DNA from: Osedax frankpressi
Lineage: Eukaryota; Annelida; Polychaeta; Sabellida; Siboglinidae
Assembly (NCBI GenBank): GCA_964035775.1
Contig: OZ038312.1
Span: 39,192,672 to 39,256,671 of the forward strand
Length of the DNA: 64,000 nt
Direction: 5' to 3'
Shown: piece after piece, positions 15,001-27,048 of the stretch
Layout of the letters: the number at the start of each line of letters is the position of its first letter
How positions within the stretch are numbered: the stretch's first letter is position 1
Notes under the pieces: generated by a model
The model's input: only the letters and a program-made list of their open reading frames with translations
Databases searched by the model: none
Told to the model about the DNA's origin: nothing
Position numbers and translations under genes: made by a program

Positions 15001-18000
15001 TGTCTCTGTTGGTCTTGGGAAGTAGGGGAGTGTCTCTGTTGGTCCTGGGTAGTAGGGGAGTGTCTATGGAGTTCATGGGAAGTAGGGGAGTGTCTCTGTT
15101 GGTCCTGGGAAGTAGGGGAGTGTCTATGGAGTTCATGGGAAGTAGGGGAGTGTCTCTGTTGGTCCTGGGAAGTAGGGGAGTGTCTATGGAGTTCATGGGA
15201 AGTAGGGGAGTGTCTATGTAGTTCATGGGAAGTAGAGGAATGGACACAATAAGGGTTACATTGTAATTGAGAAGGCTGATTTAAGTTGTTGTCGGGTATG
15301 AGTCTGTACATCGTATCTCCATTACATTGAGAAGAGTCCTCGTATTGATAAATGGAGCCTGGAGAAGATGCCTCGACCAAGGTATCATAGAGGGGTGAAC
15401 GCAGACATGGTTTCAAGTTGGTGACCTTTTGACCTCTAAGAGAAATGACTTGCTGGTCAAGACCAATTCCGGATGAAGAACTTGAGCAATAAGATGATGG
15501 ATGACACGATTGCATCTTCTTCTTTGCTATTTACAGAAGATTCAGTGAGAAGAATAATATACAAATATTTGCGAGAAAATAATGAAATGATCATTTTTTA
15601 GAATTCTACTCATAAATTTGAAATTTGCCATAGCTGTATTAAATTCTACTAAGGGCAGATTTACACGGCAATATTCCGTCCAAATCTGGTTTCAATCTCA
15701 GATCTTATTCTACGATCACCTTTTGAGATAGAATTAGAAATAAAATCAAACGCTCAAAAAACCCAAAATGTAAATACAAATCTAGTTCCATTTTAAGACA
15801 TTCTCCAAAGACACTAAAATGTAAATACTCAATATTTATAAGCATGGAGAGAATGCTGGCTGATGTCAACATTGGAGAGTACTTCAAATAAAAATCTAAA
15901 TTGAATAACACTGTTGAACTCGTGAAACAAGAACATAAATGGCTTTAATTTTTAGGTAATATTTTACTAAAATTTCTATGATTCCATTTATACATTATTT
16001 CAGTTCTTAGCAATTCATATTTATATGTTCTACTATTTAATTGGGATAGTTGAAATATTCATTTTAAAACAATTAACAAGTGAATTAGTCGAAAAGTTCA
16101 TATTGTTTATAAATCATTATTGATCAAATGGAAAATTGATATTCAGTATGATATTTTAAAAAGGCTTCCTCTTAATTTTATACCTGGTATTATACAATAG
16201 ATTGAGAGTATGCCCGGAACCAGATTACTGACATATAAACACAACCTAAGAATTGAAAACAATATTCAATAAGAAACCTTTATAAGCTTGGGACCTTTTC
16301 CTAAGACGAGAAAGTTCAGATGTGAACAGACATAAACGTCTCATTGTGGTCATCTGCGAGTCCGTGACATCGGTATTGTTGTCGTTAAGTAGACCAGTGG
16401 TCACTTTTGGCAACTTGAGGAATGTCAAATCGGGCAAAGGAGCTAGTTGTTCAAATGTCATTTTCTGCAAGTTGGGTGTAAAGGAGATATAGAGAAATGT
16501 AGTTGTAGGGATATAGTTATATGAGACTATATTAAGGTGTATGTAGATTTAGGAAGGTAGATTGGGGTATTGGGATGTGCATATTGCATATATAGGAGAT
16601 GTAGGCAGATATAAAAAGTTTGTAGGGGGGGGGGTATCTATGTGTAGAGAGCTAATGAAAAGTGAGAGGTATAAGAATATGTATAGGGTTGAGGAGATGG
16701 AAAACCTTCTCCGTTGGTTTGCAGTCCTCTTTGAAAAATGAATCATTGCAACGCAAGTCCGCAACGCTCTCTAAACTCTCCGGACGCTTCCAATCAATAG
16801 AAACATCAGATTCCTACATTAATTTCAGCAAGTTTTACATTTCACAAATTTAAGCGGTACCCTAAAGAAAAAGATAATAGAGAATGATAACGGAGAGAGA
16901 TGAAGAGAGAGAGGAATAATAAAAATAAAATCGAGAGAAAGACAAAAGAGAGATATTCACCTCATCGGAAGACTGTAAACATGCGCTAGACATGGACCAA
17001 GTGCAGGTGAGTCGTCTCAAGGCTTCGGATTCGTTAACGCTGTTAGACATGATAGCGGAGGCGGCGGAAGACTGAAGTGCCTGGACGCTGCGACACCTTC
17101 GAGCGAACTGGGCGAACAGAGGAGTGCTGACATCGTCGCAACTGAACGCCCTGGGAGCCTGCCACTGACTCCTTTCGCAGACGACGCTCGGCAGGGACTG
17201 ACATCGAGACGATAGCATCTCGCCTTTCCATGTACTCCGGTGACCAGTCTGCGCGGGAAGTGGAGGGTGAGGGGTAACAAGGCGGGGGCAATAAGGGAAG
17301 TTGAGGGATTGAAGTGTGAGGAATAAATAATGGAGGTAGGTAGATCATAGAATGTAATAGATAAGATTGACATTAGCACAAAATAATAGATTATGTAACT
17401 ATTATAAAGAATTATATAAATATTTAAATAGATACAAATATAATTTTACTTATATCATATTTATATAATAAATAATAGGGTACAATGCAGGTGATTATTA
17501 ACTTTAATAATATTATTAATATTCATAATTATTATTAATATTTATTAATATTTTTTTAAATATTATAATATAAGCAATTAAATAATCATAATTAAAAAGA
17601 CAATTTAAAATAATATACAATGAATTATAAAGCTATAATAAACAGAGATATAAGTTTCTAAGGTTACCCAACAATATAAGTTACTATGGTTACCCAGCAA
17701 CAGAAGTAGCTATGGTCACCTAGAAATGTAAGTAGCTATGGTTACGCAGCATTTTTACATTATTACGCACAGCTAGTTAAAAAACTAGAAGTAATACCTT
17801 ATTGTCTCCATCGGGTTCCCTTTCATTCCACCTGTGAAGCATGTCCGGAGCCGGGGAAGGGGAAGACGCACTACTGCAAGCCTGTTGAGCCCAACTCGTC
17901 TGTTCGCTGGAGACGGGACTGGAACTAGATGTCGAAGAGCCCTGGTCGCTGGTGAACGCTAGAGTGTAGTGGGCAGGCTGCATACATTTCTGCGGAGAAG

Positions 18001-20755
18001 GGGTAGGGTAAGGGTAGGAGCGGGGTAGGAGCGGGGTAGGAGCGGGGTAGGAGCGGGGTAACACTCGGCGAGGTGTCGCGTGTAGTGGCAGAGAGTAGTA
18101 GATATAACAACCGAGACTAGCCACTGAATAAAATACGCACTTCACGCGCATACATAATGCTACATTCGAGTGGGTGTGGTCTATTTATAGATGTGGGCGT
18201 AGCTTAGTTCCAGGAATGTGCCAGTATGTATATATCGGAGAACTATAGAATAAAGTACATGCATGTATGTATGAGCGGCTGAACAGAGAGAAATCATCTT
18301 TAGTTATTCACCCCATAAAAAACATAATATAGATATATATCTCCAGTTATAGTGTAAAATCTATTATGCTTCTACAGTATAAATCAATGAAATAGAATTG
18401 TATGACAGTAGCATAATAAATCAATAATGAATATCATTTCATAATTATATTATTACATTATATTGCATAACTGAGACACTCTGTTGGGGGCCAGCTTATT
18501 CTATGTGATAAATTGTCTAATTAATTAAGTTAAATAAATATAAATAAAGTTAAATAAAGTTAAATAAAGTTAACTAATTGAATACAGCTTACTTTATAGA
18601 GTTTTGTGTGGTATTCGGGAGTGTTTGGGAGAGTAAAGAAGTGTTAAGGTGATATAAAGACCTAATACTAATCACCGCTACTCACCGCTACTTAACACTA
18701 CTCACCGTTACTCAACACTACTCGACACTACTCGACACTACTCGACACTACTCGACACTACTCGACACTACTCGACACTACTCGACACTACTCGACACTA
18801 CTCGACACTACTCGACACTACTCGACACTACTCGACACTACTCGACACTACTCGACACTACTCGACACTACTCGACACTACTCGACACTACTCGACACTA
18901 CTCGACACTACTCGACACTACTCGACACTACTCGACACTACTCGACACTACTCGACACTACTCGACACTACTCGACACTACTCGACACTACTCGACACTA
19001 CTCGACACTACTCGACACTACTCGACACTACTCGACACTACTCAACACTACTCAACACTACTCAACACTACTCAACACTCCTCAACACTACTCAACACTC
19101 CTCAACACTACTCAACACTACTCAACACTACTTAACACTACTCAACACTACTCAACACTACTCAACACTACTCAACACTACTCAACACTACTCAACACTA
19201 CTTAACACTACTTAACACTACTTAACACTACTCGACACTACTTAATACTACTCGACACTACTCGACACTACTCGACACTACTCGACACTACTCGACACTA
19301 CTCGACACTACTCGACACTACTCGACACTACTCGACACTACTCGACACTACTCGACACTACTCGACACTACTCGACACTACTCGACACTACTCAACACTA
19401 CTCAACACTACTCAACACTACTCAACACTACTCAACACTCCTCAACACTACTCAACACTACTCAACACTACTTAACACTACTCAACACTACTCAACACTA
19501 CTCAACACTACTTAACACTACTTAACACTACTCGACACTACTTAATACTACTCGACACTACTCGACACTACTCGACACTACTCGACACTACTCGACACTA
19601 CTCGACACTACTCGACACTACTCGACACTACTCGACACTACTCGACACTACTCAACACTACTTAACACTACTCAACACTACTCAACACTACTCAACACTA
19701 CTCAACACTACTCAACACTACTTAACACTACTCAACACTACTTAACACTACTTAACACTACTTAACACTACTCAACACTACTTAACACTACTCAACACTA
19801 CTTAACACTACTCAACACTACTCAACACTACTCAACACTACTTAACACTACTCAACACTACTTAACACTACTCAACACTACTTAACACTACTCTATACTC
19901 TGAGTAGCACACCAACACATCCCCTGCCAACCGTAGAGAGAGTTTCGCCTGCAGCAGTGCATGACACGCTATAAGACAAGGTCATGGGGTCAATGGCGGC
20001 GGGGTCGTCGACGTCGTTGTTGTCCTCGTCGTCGTCGGAGAACAGTCGGCTGTCCTGAGACTCAAAATCCTGCGAGTCATAAGCGCAGTAATCTCCCGTC
20101 CACCTGGTGTCGGTTAATTCGTCTTCTTCGATGTAGAAGTCCTCGTTGTCGACGTACAGCGAAACCTGAATCTCGGCTTCTTTCTGAACGGGGACGGCGT
20201 AGGGTTACGGGTGCCGGGGGCATCCGTTGGACAGAGTAAGATTGGATTGCGGGGCCGAGGTGGGTTATGGGGTTTATGGGTATAGACGACGCATAGAGGT
20301 ATTGAGTGGTAAACGAGGGTAGGAGTATTGTGGTAGATTGGGATGATGGTAATAGTCGTAGTGAAATTTGTAGGGATATGGGATTAGGGCAAAGGGATAC
20401 ATGGGTAGAAGTATAATAAGTAATGGGGTTTAGGAGTAGAGGGGGAAATCATGTAGAGGTAAGGGATATAGAGGTAGAGGTATATCATATATATTGTGTT
20501 AAGATATATATATAGGTAGAGGAGTATAGGTAATAAGGGGTAGAGATTAAAGGGCTATAGCGAATAGATTAGGAAAATAAATTAGTAATATAAATTATTA
20601 TATTACTTAAGTAAGAAGGGAGTAGAGGTCTAGTGTACCTGACATGTGGTAGGAGAACACTGCACAACGGGTCCTGTAGAGTTAAACTTAAACGGGGCAA
20701 TCATCGGCTTGCCATCGGAAGTAGGCTTACTGATGGTAGATAAGGGCCATGTCAT
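12049..20755 (-). CDS. RUSC-like protein: RUN domain plus C-terminal SH3
   Basis: Thirteen coding exons, about 1,170 aa, joined by GT/AG sites and matching phase: 20755-20639, 20183-19932, 17989-17798, 17248-16961, 16813-16706, 16464-16278, 15526-14525, 14380-14249, 14051-13975, 13690-13537, 13278-13173, 13006-12304, 12250-12049. The RUN domain spans exons 8-12. Its end reads FKAFIITLLNHRLLTFWLQS and, further on, TTPLSLIDFNIEYGV, matching the RUSC1/RUSC2 type of RUN. After a Ser/Pro-rich linker, the last exon is an SH3 (LSFKKGDKLKII, INADWLICQLG). The first exon has PFKFNSTGPVVQC and the second is acidic. RUSC1/2 are known cytosolic vesicle-traffic adaptors linked to AP-4/ATG9A cargo and kinesin; that role is inferred. 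The splice phase between exons 12 and 13 does not match, and the donor of exon 7 has an alternative. A 5' non-coding exon probably lies above the acceptor at 20761. Confidence 0.87.
14830..15240 (-). repeat. Coding 30-bp minisatellite in RUSC-like exon 7
   Basis: About 14 units of ten codons, in frame, encoding two alternating peptide types, HSPTSHELHR and HSPTSQDQQR. Edge copies diverge more (for example HSPTYHGPHR, HSPISHDHLN), as expected when an array expands from its middle. Other frames stay open only because the unit length is a multiple of three. Confidence 0.92.
17651..17752. repeat. 26-bp tandem repeat, about 4 copies, intronic
   Basis: A degenerate unit around AAGTAGCTATGGTTACCCAG is repeated about four times in the intron between RUSC-like exons 3 and 4. 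Confidence 0.7.
18001..18062. repeat. 11-bp GC-rich tandem repeat next to a splice acceptor
   Basis: About five copies of AGGAGCGGGGT or close variants. On the minus strand, that of the RUSC-like gene, it reads as a pyrimidine-rich ladder directly upstream of the acceptor of exon 3 (exon start 17989), so it probably supplies much of that site's pyrimidine tract. Confidence 0.8.
18532..18580. repeat. 10-bp AT-rich tandem repeat
   Basis: About four to five copies of TAAATAAAGT, in the large intron of the RUSC-like gene, just before the 10-bp CTCGACACTA array. Confidence 0.8.
18669..19890. repeat. 10-bp minisatellite (CTCGACACTA family), about 122 copies
   Basis: Three main unit types, CTCGACACTA, CTCAACACTA and CTTAACACTA, occur in blocks and keep 10-bp register with no visible insertion or deletion over 1.2 kb. 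A marker pair CTCGACACTA-CTTAATACTA recurs at 19231 and 19531, showing a 300-bp internal duplication. The array fills most of the intron between RUSC-like exons 2 and 3. Confidence 0.95.
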
Positions 20756-20792
20756 AGTGCCTGGAGGAGGGCCATAAGGTTAGGGTGTAGTA

Positions 20793-22293
20793 TAAGTTAG
20801 AGTTAGGTTAGAGCTAGTGTGGAGTTAAATTAGGGCTAGGCTAGAATTCGACAAATTATACTAGAGTTAGACTAGAGTTAGATTTAGACTAGAGTTAGAC
20901 TAGAGTTAGAGTTAGACTAGAGTTAGGCTAGAGTTAGGCTAGAGTTAGGCTAGAGTTAGACTAGACTTAGACTAGACTTAGACTAGAGTTAGACTAGAGT
21001 TAGACTAGAGTTACACTAGAGTTACACTAGAGTTACACTAGAGTTAGACTAGAGTCAGGCTAGACTTAGACTAGACTTAGACTAGAGTTAGACTAGAGTT
21101 AGACTAGAGTTACACTAGAGTTACACTAGAGTTAGACTAGAGTTAGACTAGAGTTAGACTAGAGTCAGGCTAGACTTAGACTAGAGTTAGACTAGACTTA
21201 GACTAGACTTAGACTAGACTTAGACTAGACTTAGACTAGACTTAGACTAGACTTAGACTAGACTTAGACTAGACTTAGACTAGACTTAGACTAGACTTAG
21301 ACTAGACTTAGACTAGACTTAGACTAGAGTTACACTAGAGTTACACTAGAGTTAGACTAGAGTTAGACTAGAGTTAGGCTAGAGTTAGACTATAGTTAGG
21401 TTAGAGTTAGACTAGAGTTAGACTAGAGTTACACTAGAGTTAGACTAGACTAAGACTAGACTTAGACTAGAGTTAGACTAGAGTTAGACTAGAGTTAGAC
21501 TAGAGTTAGACTATAGTTAGAATAGTGTTAGGCTAGACTTAGACTAGAGTTACACTAGAGTTAGGCTAGACTTAGACTAGAGTTAGACTAGAATTACACT
21601 AGAGTTAGACTTAGACTAGAGTTAGACTAGAGTTAGACTAGAGTTAAACTAGACTTAGACTAGAGTTAGATTAGAGTTAGATTAGAGTTAGACTAGAGTT
21701 AGACTAGAGTTAGACTAGAGTTAGACTAGAGTTAGACTAGAGTTAGACTAGAGTTAGACTAGAGTTAGACTAGAGTTAGACTAGAGTTAGACTAGAGTTA
21801 GACTAGAGTTAAACTAGAGTTAGACTAGAGTTAGACTAGAGTTAGAGTTAGACTAGAGTTACACTAGAGTTAAACTAGAGTTAGACTAGAGTTATACTAG
21901 AGTTACACTAGAATTACACTAGAGTTACACTAGAGTTACACTAGAGTTACACTAGAGTTACACTAGAGTTACACTAGAGTTACACTAGAGTTACACTAGA
22001 GTTACACTAGAGTTACACTAGAGTTACACTAGAGTTAGACTAGAGTTATACTAGACTTAGATTAGAGTTAGACTAGACTTAGACTAGAGTTAGACTAGAG
22101 TTAGACTAGAGTTACACTAGAGTTAGGCTAGACTTAGACTAGACTTAAACTAGAGTTAGACTAGAGTTAGACTAGACTTAGACTAGAGTTAGACTAGAGT
22201 TACACTAGAGTTAGATTAGAGTTAGACTAGAGTTAGAATAGTGTTAGGCTAGACTTAGACTAGAGTTAGACTAGAATTAGACTAGAGTTAACG
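20793..22293. repeat. 11-bp minisatellite (TAGACTAGAGT family), about 135 copies
   Basis: The unit TAGACTAGAGT occurs with variants carrying TACACT, TAGGCT or GACT. Variants cluster in blocks, for example a TACACTAGAGT block near 21900-22030 and a TAGACTAGACT block near 21190-21320. The array begins about 30 bp upstream of the acceptor for the first coding exon of the RUSC-like gene, so it lies in its 5' intron or promoter-side DNA. Confidence 0.95.
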
Positions 22294-22338
22294 TAAGTAT
22301 ATCATTTTTTTGATTCTAAACATGTAATATATTCATAC

Positions 22339-22486
22339 TATTGAATTTAGATGTAATAAATTAATTAAGAAATATATATTATTTGTTATATAACAATGAT
22401 ATCTTTGTATAAAGATTTAACGAGAAAATAAACTAAAATTTTGAATTAATAAATATTTGTAACCTAAATATTCATATACTATTAAT
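22339..22486. repeat. 148-bp duplicated segment, copy 1
   Basis: Nearly identical to 23107-23254 in direct orientation, 768 bp apart, with only a handful of substitutions and no length change. No terminal repeats or target-site duplication were seen, so the element type is unknown. Confidence 0.88.
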
Positions 22487-23106
22487 TCTAAATACAGATT
22501 ATAGTATGAGTGAATAAGTCTATCCAAATTATTTTACTTTTTAAAATTACACATTATATTAATCATCATATAATATAATATCATTATATATTAGTACATT
22601 AATTATAAGAGAATATACATAGAATACAAAGTCTAATTGTTTGTCTACTTTTTTATTTTATTTATATTTTTTTTGCAATTGTAAATTATATTATATTATA
22701 TTTTGATTTGATTTTTCAGAAAGTGTAGATAAATAATCATATTTTAATAATAGTAGAGATATTGATTCATGTTGAAATATATTAGTATATATATATTAAA
22801 GAGATGGGGGAAATGACGTATTTTCTTAGGTAAAGCCAATATTAGAACAAATGATTCATTTCTTATACAATGCAATATAAAATAAAAGGCATACTTGATA
22901 TCAAATTACTGTATGAATCACAATTATCTTAACATACAAATATATTATAATAGTAATTCAAATTACCAAAATAATGACTTGTCTCATAAGGTATGTCACA
23001 AATAATATGTACCAATAGAAATACTTTATTTTCTACTACTGGGTTATTCTAAATTAATTCAAATTTATTAAGATAATTTGTTTTTACAATATACAAATGT
23101 GTGCTC

Positions 23107-23254
23107 TATTGAATTTAGATGTAATAAATTAATTAAGAAATATATGGTATTTGTTATATAACAATGATATCTTTGTATAAAGATTTAATGAGAAAATAAA
23201 CTAAAATTTTGAATTAATAAATATTTGTAACCTAAATATTCATATACTATCAAT
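23107..23254. repeat. 148-bp duplicated segment, copy 2
   Basis: Direct copy of 22339-22486. Sequence outside the 148 bp is unrelated on both sides, so the match ends abruptly. Confidence 0.88.
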
Positions 23255-24502
23255 ATCAAACTGTAAATATATATAATTTTATTAGAGTTATATTATATTT
23301 TGTAAATACTATAAACTGTTTTAAACTTATAGTTTTTGGCAGAATACACTTTATATATTTAATGATTAAATGATGATCAATTTCAAAGAATATCGCCATA
23401 TTGAAAGAGTTTTTATAAATATCTTATAAATACTATTAGATTAACTAAATTAGTAAACATTATAATTTCAAGAAATAAAGCAAATATGATGTATTTTATA
23501 TGAATTATAATATGAGATATTATAATCCAAAATCGCCACGTATAGATCATAACATTATTTTATGATATAATCAAAATGAACAATATATATTATAAGATTC
23601 ACTATAATCATTTTAATAAAATCATGTGTATTACAATATATTAAAATTTGTAAAATAAAGATTCATAGTACAAAGATACATGCACAACCATTCAATTATA
23701 TTGTAGAATAGATATTCTCTACTTTGATTTGTATATTAAATGAAAGGTTGATAAATTATAATATATTATTATAATGATAATCAATTTAATATATTTCATT
23801 AAATCTTCAGAAAAATATTTATTAATATTGTCATGGAAATGTCTAGCAAATTATTAATATTAATGCCAAAGTTGATTTGAAATATTAATTAATAGAATAT
23901 AATGATTATTTTTAATATTAATTTATATAAGATTACTTAATACTGAGACCATGTAGATAATAAATCTTTAAATATATTTCTAGGAATGTATTTATAGAAA
24001 ACAAGTTACAATCAAAATGAAAAATATTGTAGTTCTAAGTAAGTTTTCTAACCAAACGAAATGTGGCATGAAAGGTCGTCAAAGTATATAAATAATGATA
24101 AAATAATAAATTATCTAATGCATAGTGTATATGATAAACAGTATAAAACTTCCGTATTATTGATTTTTGTAGAAGGAAACTGACATCTGTAAATATACAA
24201 ATATGGGTCAAAGGATAAACTCGGATTTTTAATTATTAATTTATAATTTTGTATTAATATATAAATACATTAATATATAATACAAGAACAAATTATTATA
24301 TTTATATATATATTCGAAATAAAATTTGATTATATTAAATACTGATAGTTGTTTATTCAATTGAAAATAATTTATTATTTGTATAATATTAATTTATGTA
24401 GAATGTCATTATTTCCAGGAAATGCCCACGAAATACCCATTTCTCTAATAAAAGAATAATATCAAATTCGATATCACATGAGTTCATAGTGATTGCATAT
24501 TG

Positions 24503-24670
24503 ATGCTATTATTTTTGTTAATAATAGAACCGGTGACGTAACATTTCTGCCAGATTGTCACCCCTGCCTCCTTCCCGCTGTTATCATATCCCCATACTGT
24601 GGGATCTACAACGTATGTGGTGCTTAACTACAATACGTATTAATATAGATCACGATAATTTAATAACAAA
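24503..24670 (+). pseudogene. Relic of the FoxQ2 3' end and 3' UTR
   Basis: The stretch from AGAACCGGTGACGTAACAT (24526) aligns with AGAACCGATGACATAACAT at the FoxQ2 stop codon. GTGCTTAACTACAATACGTA (from 24619) and TAGATCACGATAATTTAATA match the FoxQ2 UTR at about 3612-3663. Both copies have the same order and near-equal spacing. Similarity fades upstream within the last dozen codons, and no forkhead-domain remnant is visible. The reading frame is lost. It is either a partial DNA duplication of the FoxQ2 3' end or the last trace of a decayed paralogue; similarity appears to continue weakly past the polyadenylation signal, which favours DNA duplication over a processed copy. Confidence 0.72.
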
Positions 24671-24852
24671 AATGTTGTCCTCGACGTTTGTTCATATAAA
24701 TATATATTAACATATATATTGCACACAATATATATATATATATATATATTGTATTGGATATACATATATGTATTGGACTTATATCTAACAGAACTTTACT
24801 TATATATAGATAATTTTGTTAACTTGGTATATGCGTGAAAGTTGTGTTACGC

Positions 24853-24872
24853 TGTACACTGTACAGTGTACA
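24853..24872. other. 20-bp perfect palindrome
   Basis: TGTACACTGT followed directly by its reverse complement, with no spacer. It could be a dimeric factor site or chance; no function can be assigned. Confidence 0.9.
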
Positions 24873-25233
24873 ATGATTACACTACACATGTCATTACAGA
24901 ATAGAGTACTCTGTTAATAATAAAAAAAGTGTAAATTACTTACAAAATTCGATAAAGTTCCTATTTCCATCGTAATATCAAAAGAAATAAAGTTGAATAA
25001 CATATTAATTTATTCAAGAAACAGTCGTAATATTCTGGATATTATATTTCAACTTTGTTTGCTTGTCTTTAATAGCAGTCAAATCTATGTGGAAGTTAGT
25101 TTGAATAGATGAATCATATATAAATACATTTATAAATATAAATATATAAATCTACAAAGAAACTTTTATATAGTTTGTCGGCAAATCGCTATTACTATAT
25201 ATAATAATGTATACGTTGACGTAACCAAAATAG

Positions 25234-26345
25234 TTACGTATTATTAATTTGATGAAAACGTATTACTCCATAACTTATAACGATATTGAAATCGGTACAC
25301 GGAAGTCCACTACGGGGAAATCCGAGGGAATACGCAACAAACAGCATACCGCGTCTTACTGCGTTCACGCTAATTACGACTGGTTTTAGAAAATCGCCTC
25401 TTATATAACTCACGTAGCTGCGCTGAGTTCGCATCTCATGCCTTCGACCGTACATTCCGAACATCTGACGCATTTGCCGTTGATTCTCTTCGCCGAAGGC
25501 ATATCGTGTTCGTGTTGTATCAGCATGTCTATGCCTTCCCCGTCGTCGTAGGTGCACGTGTACTTATCGGCTGCAACGAACGCGATATGTCTTTAATTGG
25601 GCATTAGATGAATTGAACTGGATTTCAGCAATTAGTCGCATGTATTGAAATATAATAATACTTTGATTAACTACGAATCGCCTATAGAATGCAGTAGTTT
25701 GGGAGTAATACCTAAAACCCCTTAGGTATAAAATGTATAGGGAATAGGTAATGAAAATGCGATATACTTAGTAGTTTTACTACTTTTTATTTATAGTTTA
25801 TAAAGCACGCAGATGTTTTTCTCTGGCATACCGGAGTTCTACACGAGAACCATACGGGATACCAGTCTACACACGATGGTTAGTACATTCGTAATACTAC
25901 TACGATCTCATGGTGAGTGGCCCTAGCGGCTTAGTATATCCGGTATCAACAATCATTAGGTTAGTGTAATTCGTATCCTTTATATCTCCCAACCATCCAG
26001 GTTATTTTAGTTGTTGTTATTTACTAAAAATGTATTTAATTTATATTTAAAATATAATTTGTTTTTGTATATTTATATATCTATTTATGATATTTATATC
26101 ATCTGGTTTCTTCGATACATCTTACCTAGCGGGGGAAACTTATGCCGGTAATCAAAACAATGAAAGAGAGGATACTAACTTTCGGATTGGTAAACGGCTT
26201 CCACGAAGATGCCTCCGTCCACGATACGCTCCATCTCGTCGAATATACCGGGTCCCATGGACTCGTCGTACATATCGAACTTATGGATGGCCACGGTGGT
26301 CAGTGCCAGTGACAGGAAGATCAGCGTATATAGAGATCGCGACAT
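25234..26345 (-). CDS. Small secreted cysteine-containing protein, possibly VWC-like
   Basis: Three coding exons, 26345-26180, 25570-25414 and 25309-25234, have consistent phases (1, then 2) and good splice sites (donor GTGAGT after exon 2, pyrimidine-rich acceptor CCCCGTAG before exon 3), giving 132 aa. ATG 26345 is the first ATG and begins a classic signal peptide (MSRSLYTLIFLSLALTTVA). The mature part is acidic, then has YTCTYDDG, and later NGKCVRCSECTVEGMRCEL, with a last cysteine in GLPCTDF. The Cys-x2-Cys-x2-Cys-x5-Cys spacing resembles single von Willebrand C-type domains of invertebrate secreted proteins, but the match is by eye and partial. The product is expected to be extracellular; its function is unknown. 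Confidence 0.68.
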
Positions 26346-27043
26346 GGTGTAGGGTGATCTCGGTGGCTCGCAGAAGAATGATAGCACGTCTATTAATTAT
26401 AATAGTCTTTAAACTTTGCGACCTGCAGAAAGACAATGCAATTCGGTTATCGTGATTTACGAGAATTTCAATTCTATTTCGATCCTAATATCTCGTAAAT
26501 CATATCTGCCCATAGAGACTATAGACTATAGGCAACATTTCACTAGTAAGTTATTGAATTGAATTGCAATTCACCATCACTATATCAACTACATACGGCT
26601 ACATCATTAGTATATTACGAGCTTTTGCGATATTTAACCGTATTATTCACTGTAACATAATTAATTTTGAGAATTAAATAGATTTAAGCTCTAAACTTCT
26701 ATACAAATATCTTATAATTATTCTTTATCTTCTATCCCTTATTGTTAAATGTACTCATTTATATTCCAATAATACATAATCATGATTGTTTCATAGTTTT
26801 GGTAGTTATAAAGTTATAAGTATATTAAAAACTATTAACCCCACTCATCACTCATCTGGTTAACATCACTCATCTTAATTTTCTCTATTTTAATCTATAC
26901 TATATATAATATATAATATATAACGATTATTATTAGTGATATTATGTATATTCAGGAAATTCGAACTATACCAGAATTCTATTAATGTATTATGAATTAT
27001 ATTATTTAATGTATTATGCATTATATGGGATGATCTAGTTTCG
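26346..27043. other. Intergenic region upstream of the secreted-protein gene
   Basis: The first roughly 150 bp are less AT-rich and probably hold the promoter or a 5' UTR exon of the minus-strand gene (a CTTTCTGCAG acceptor-like site lies near 26422-26431 on that strand). The rest is AT-rich with no supported gene. Confidence 0.5.
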
Positions 27044-27048
27044 ATTAT

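Larger units (their letters stand above)
22294..24502. other. AT-rich intergenic region
   Basis: No supported gene. It contains two copies of a 148-bp sequence (listed separately); otherwise unique AT-rich DNA without long open frames. Confidence 0.7.

Noticed and set aside
12296-20239. Plus-strand ORFs opposite the RUSC-like exons
   Set aside because: The minus strand has splice sites with consistent phase and RUN/SH3 similarity; the plus frames are antisense by-products, including the arginine-rich one at 19961-20239.
20793-22293. Telomere-like repeat, because TTAGG appears in some units
   Set aside because: TTAGG is only an occasional variant within an 11-bp CTAGAGT repeat and never forms a TTAGG tandem run.
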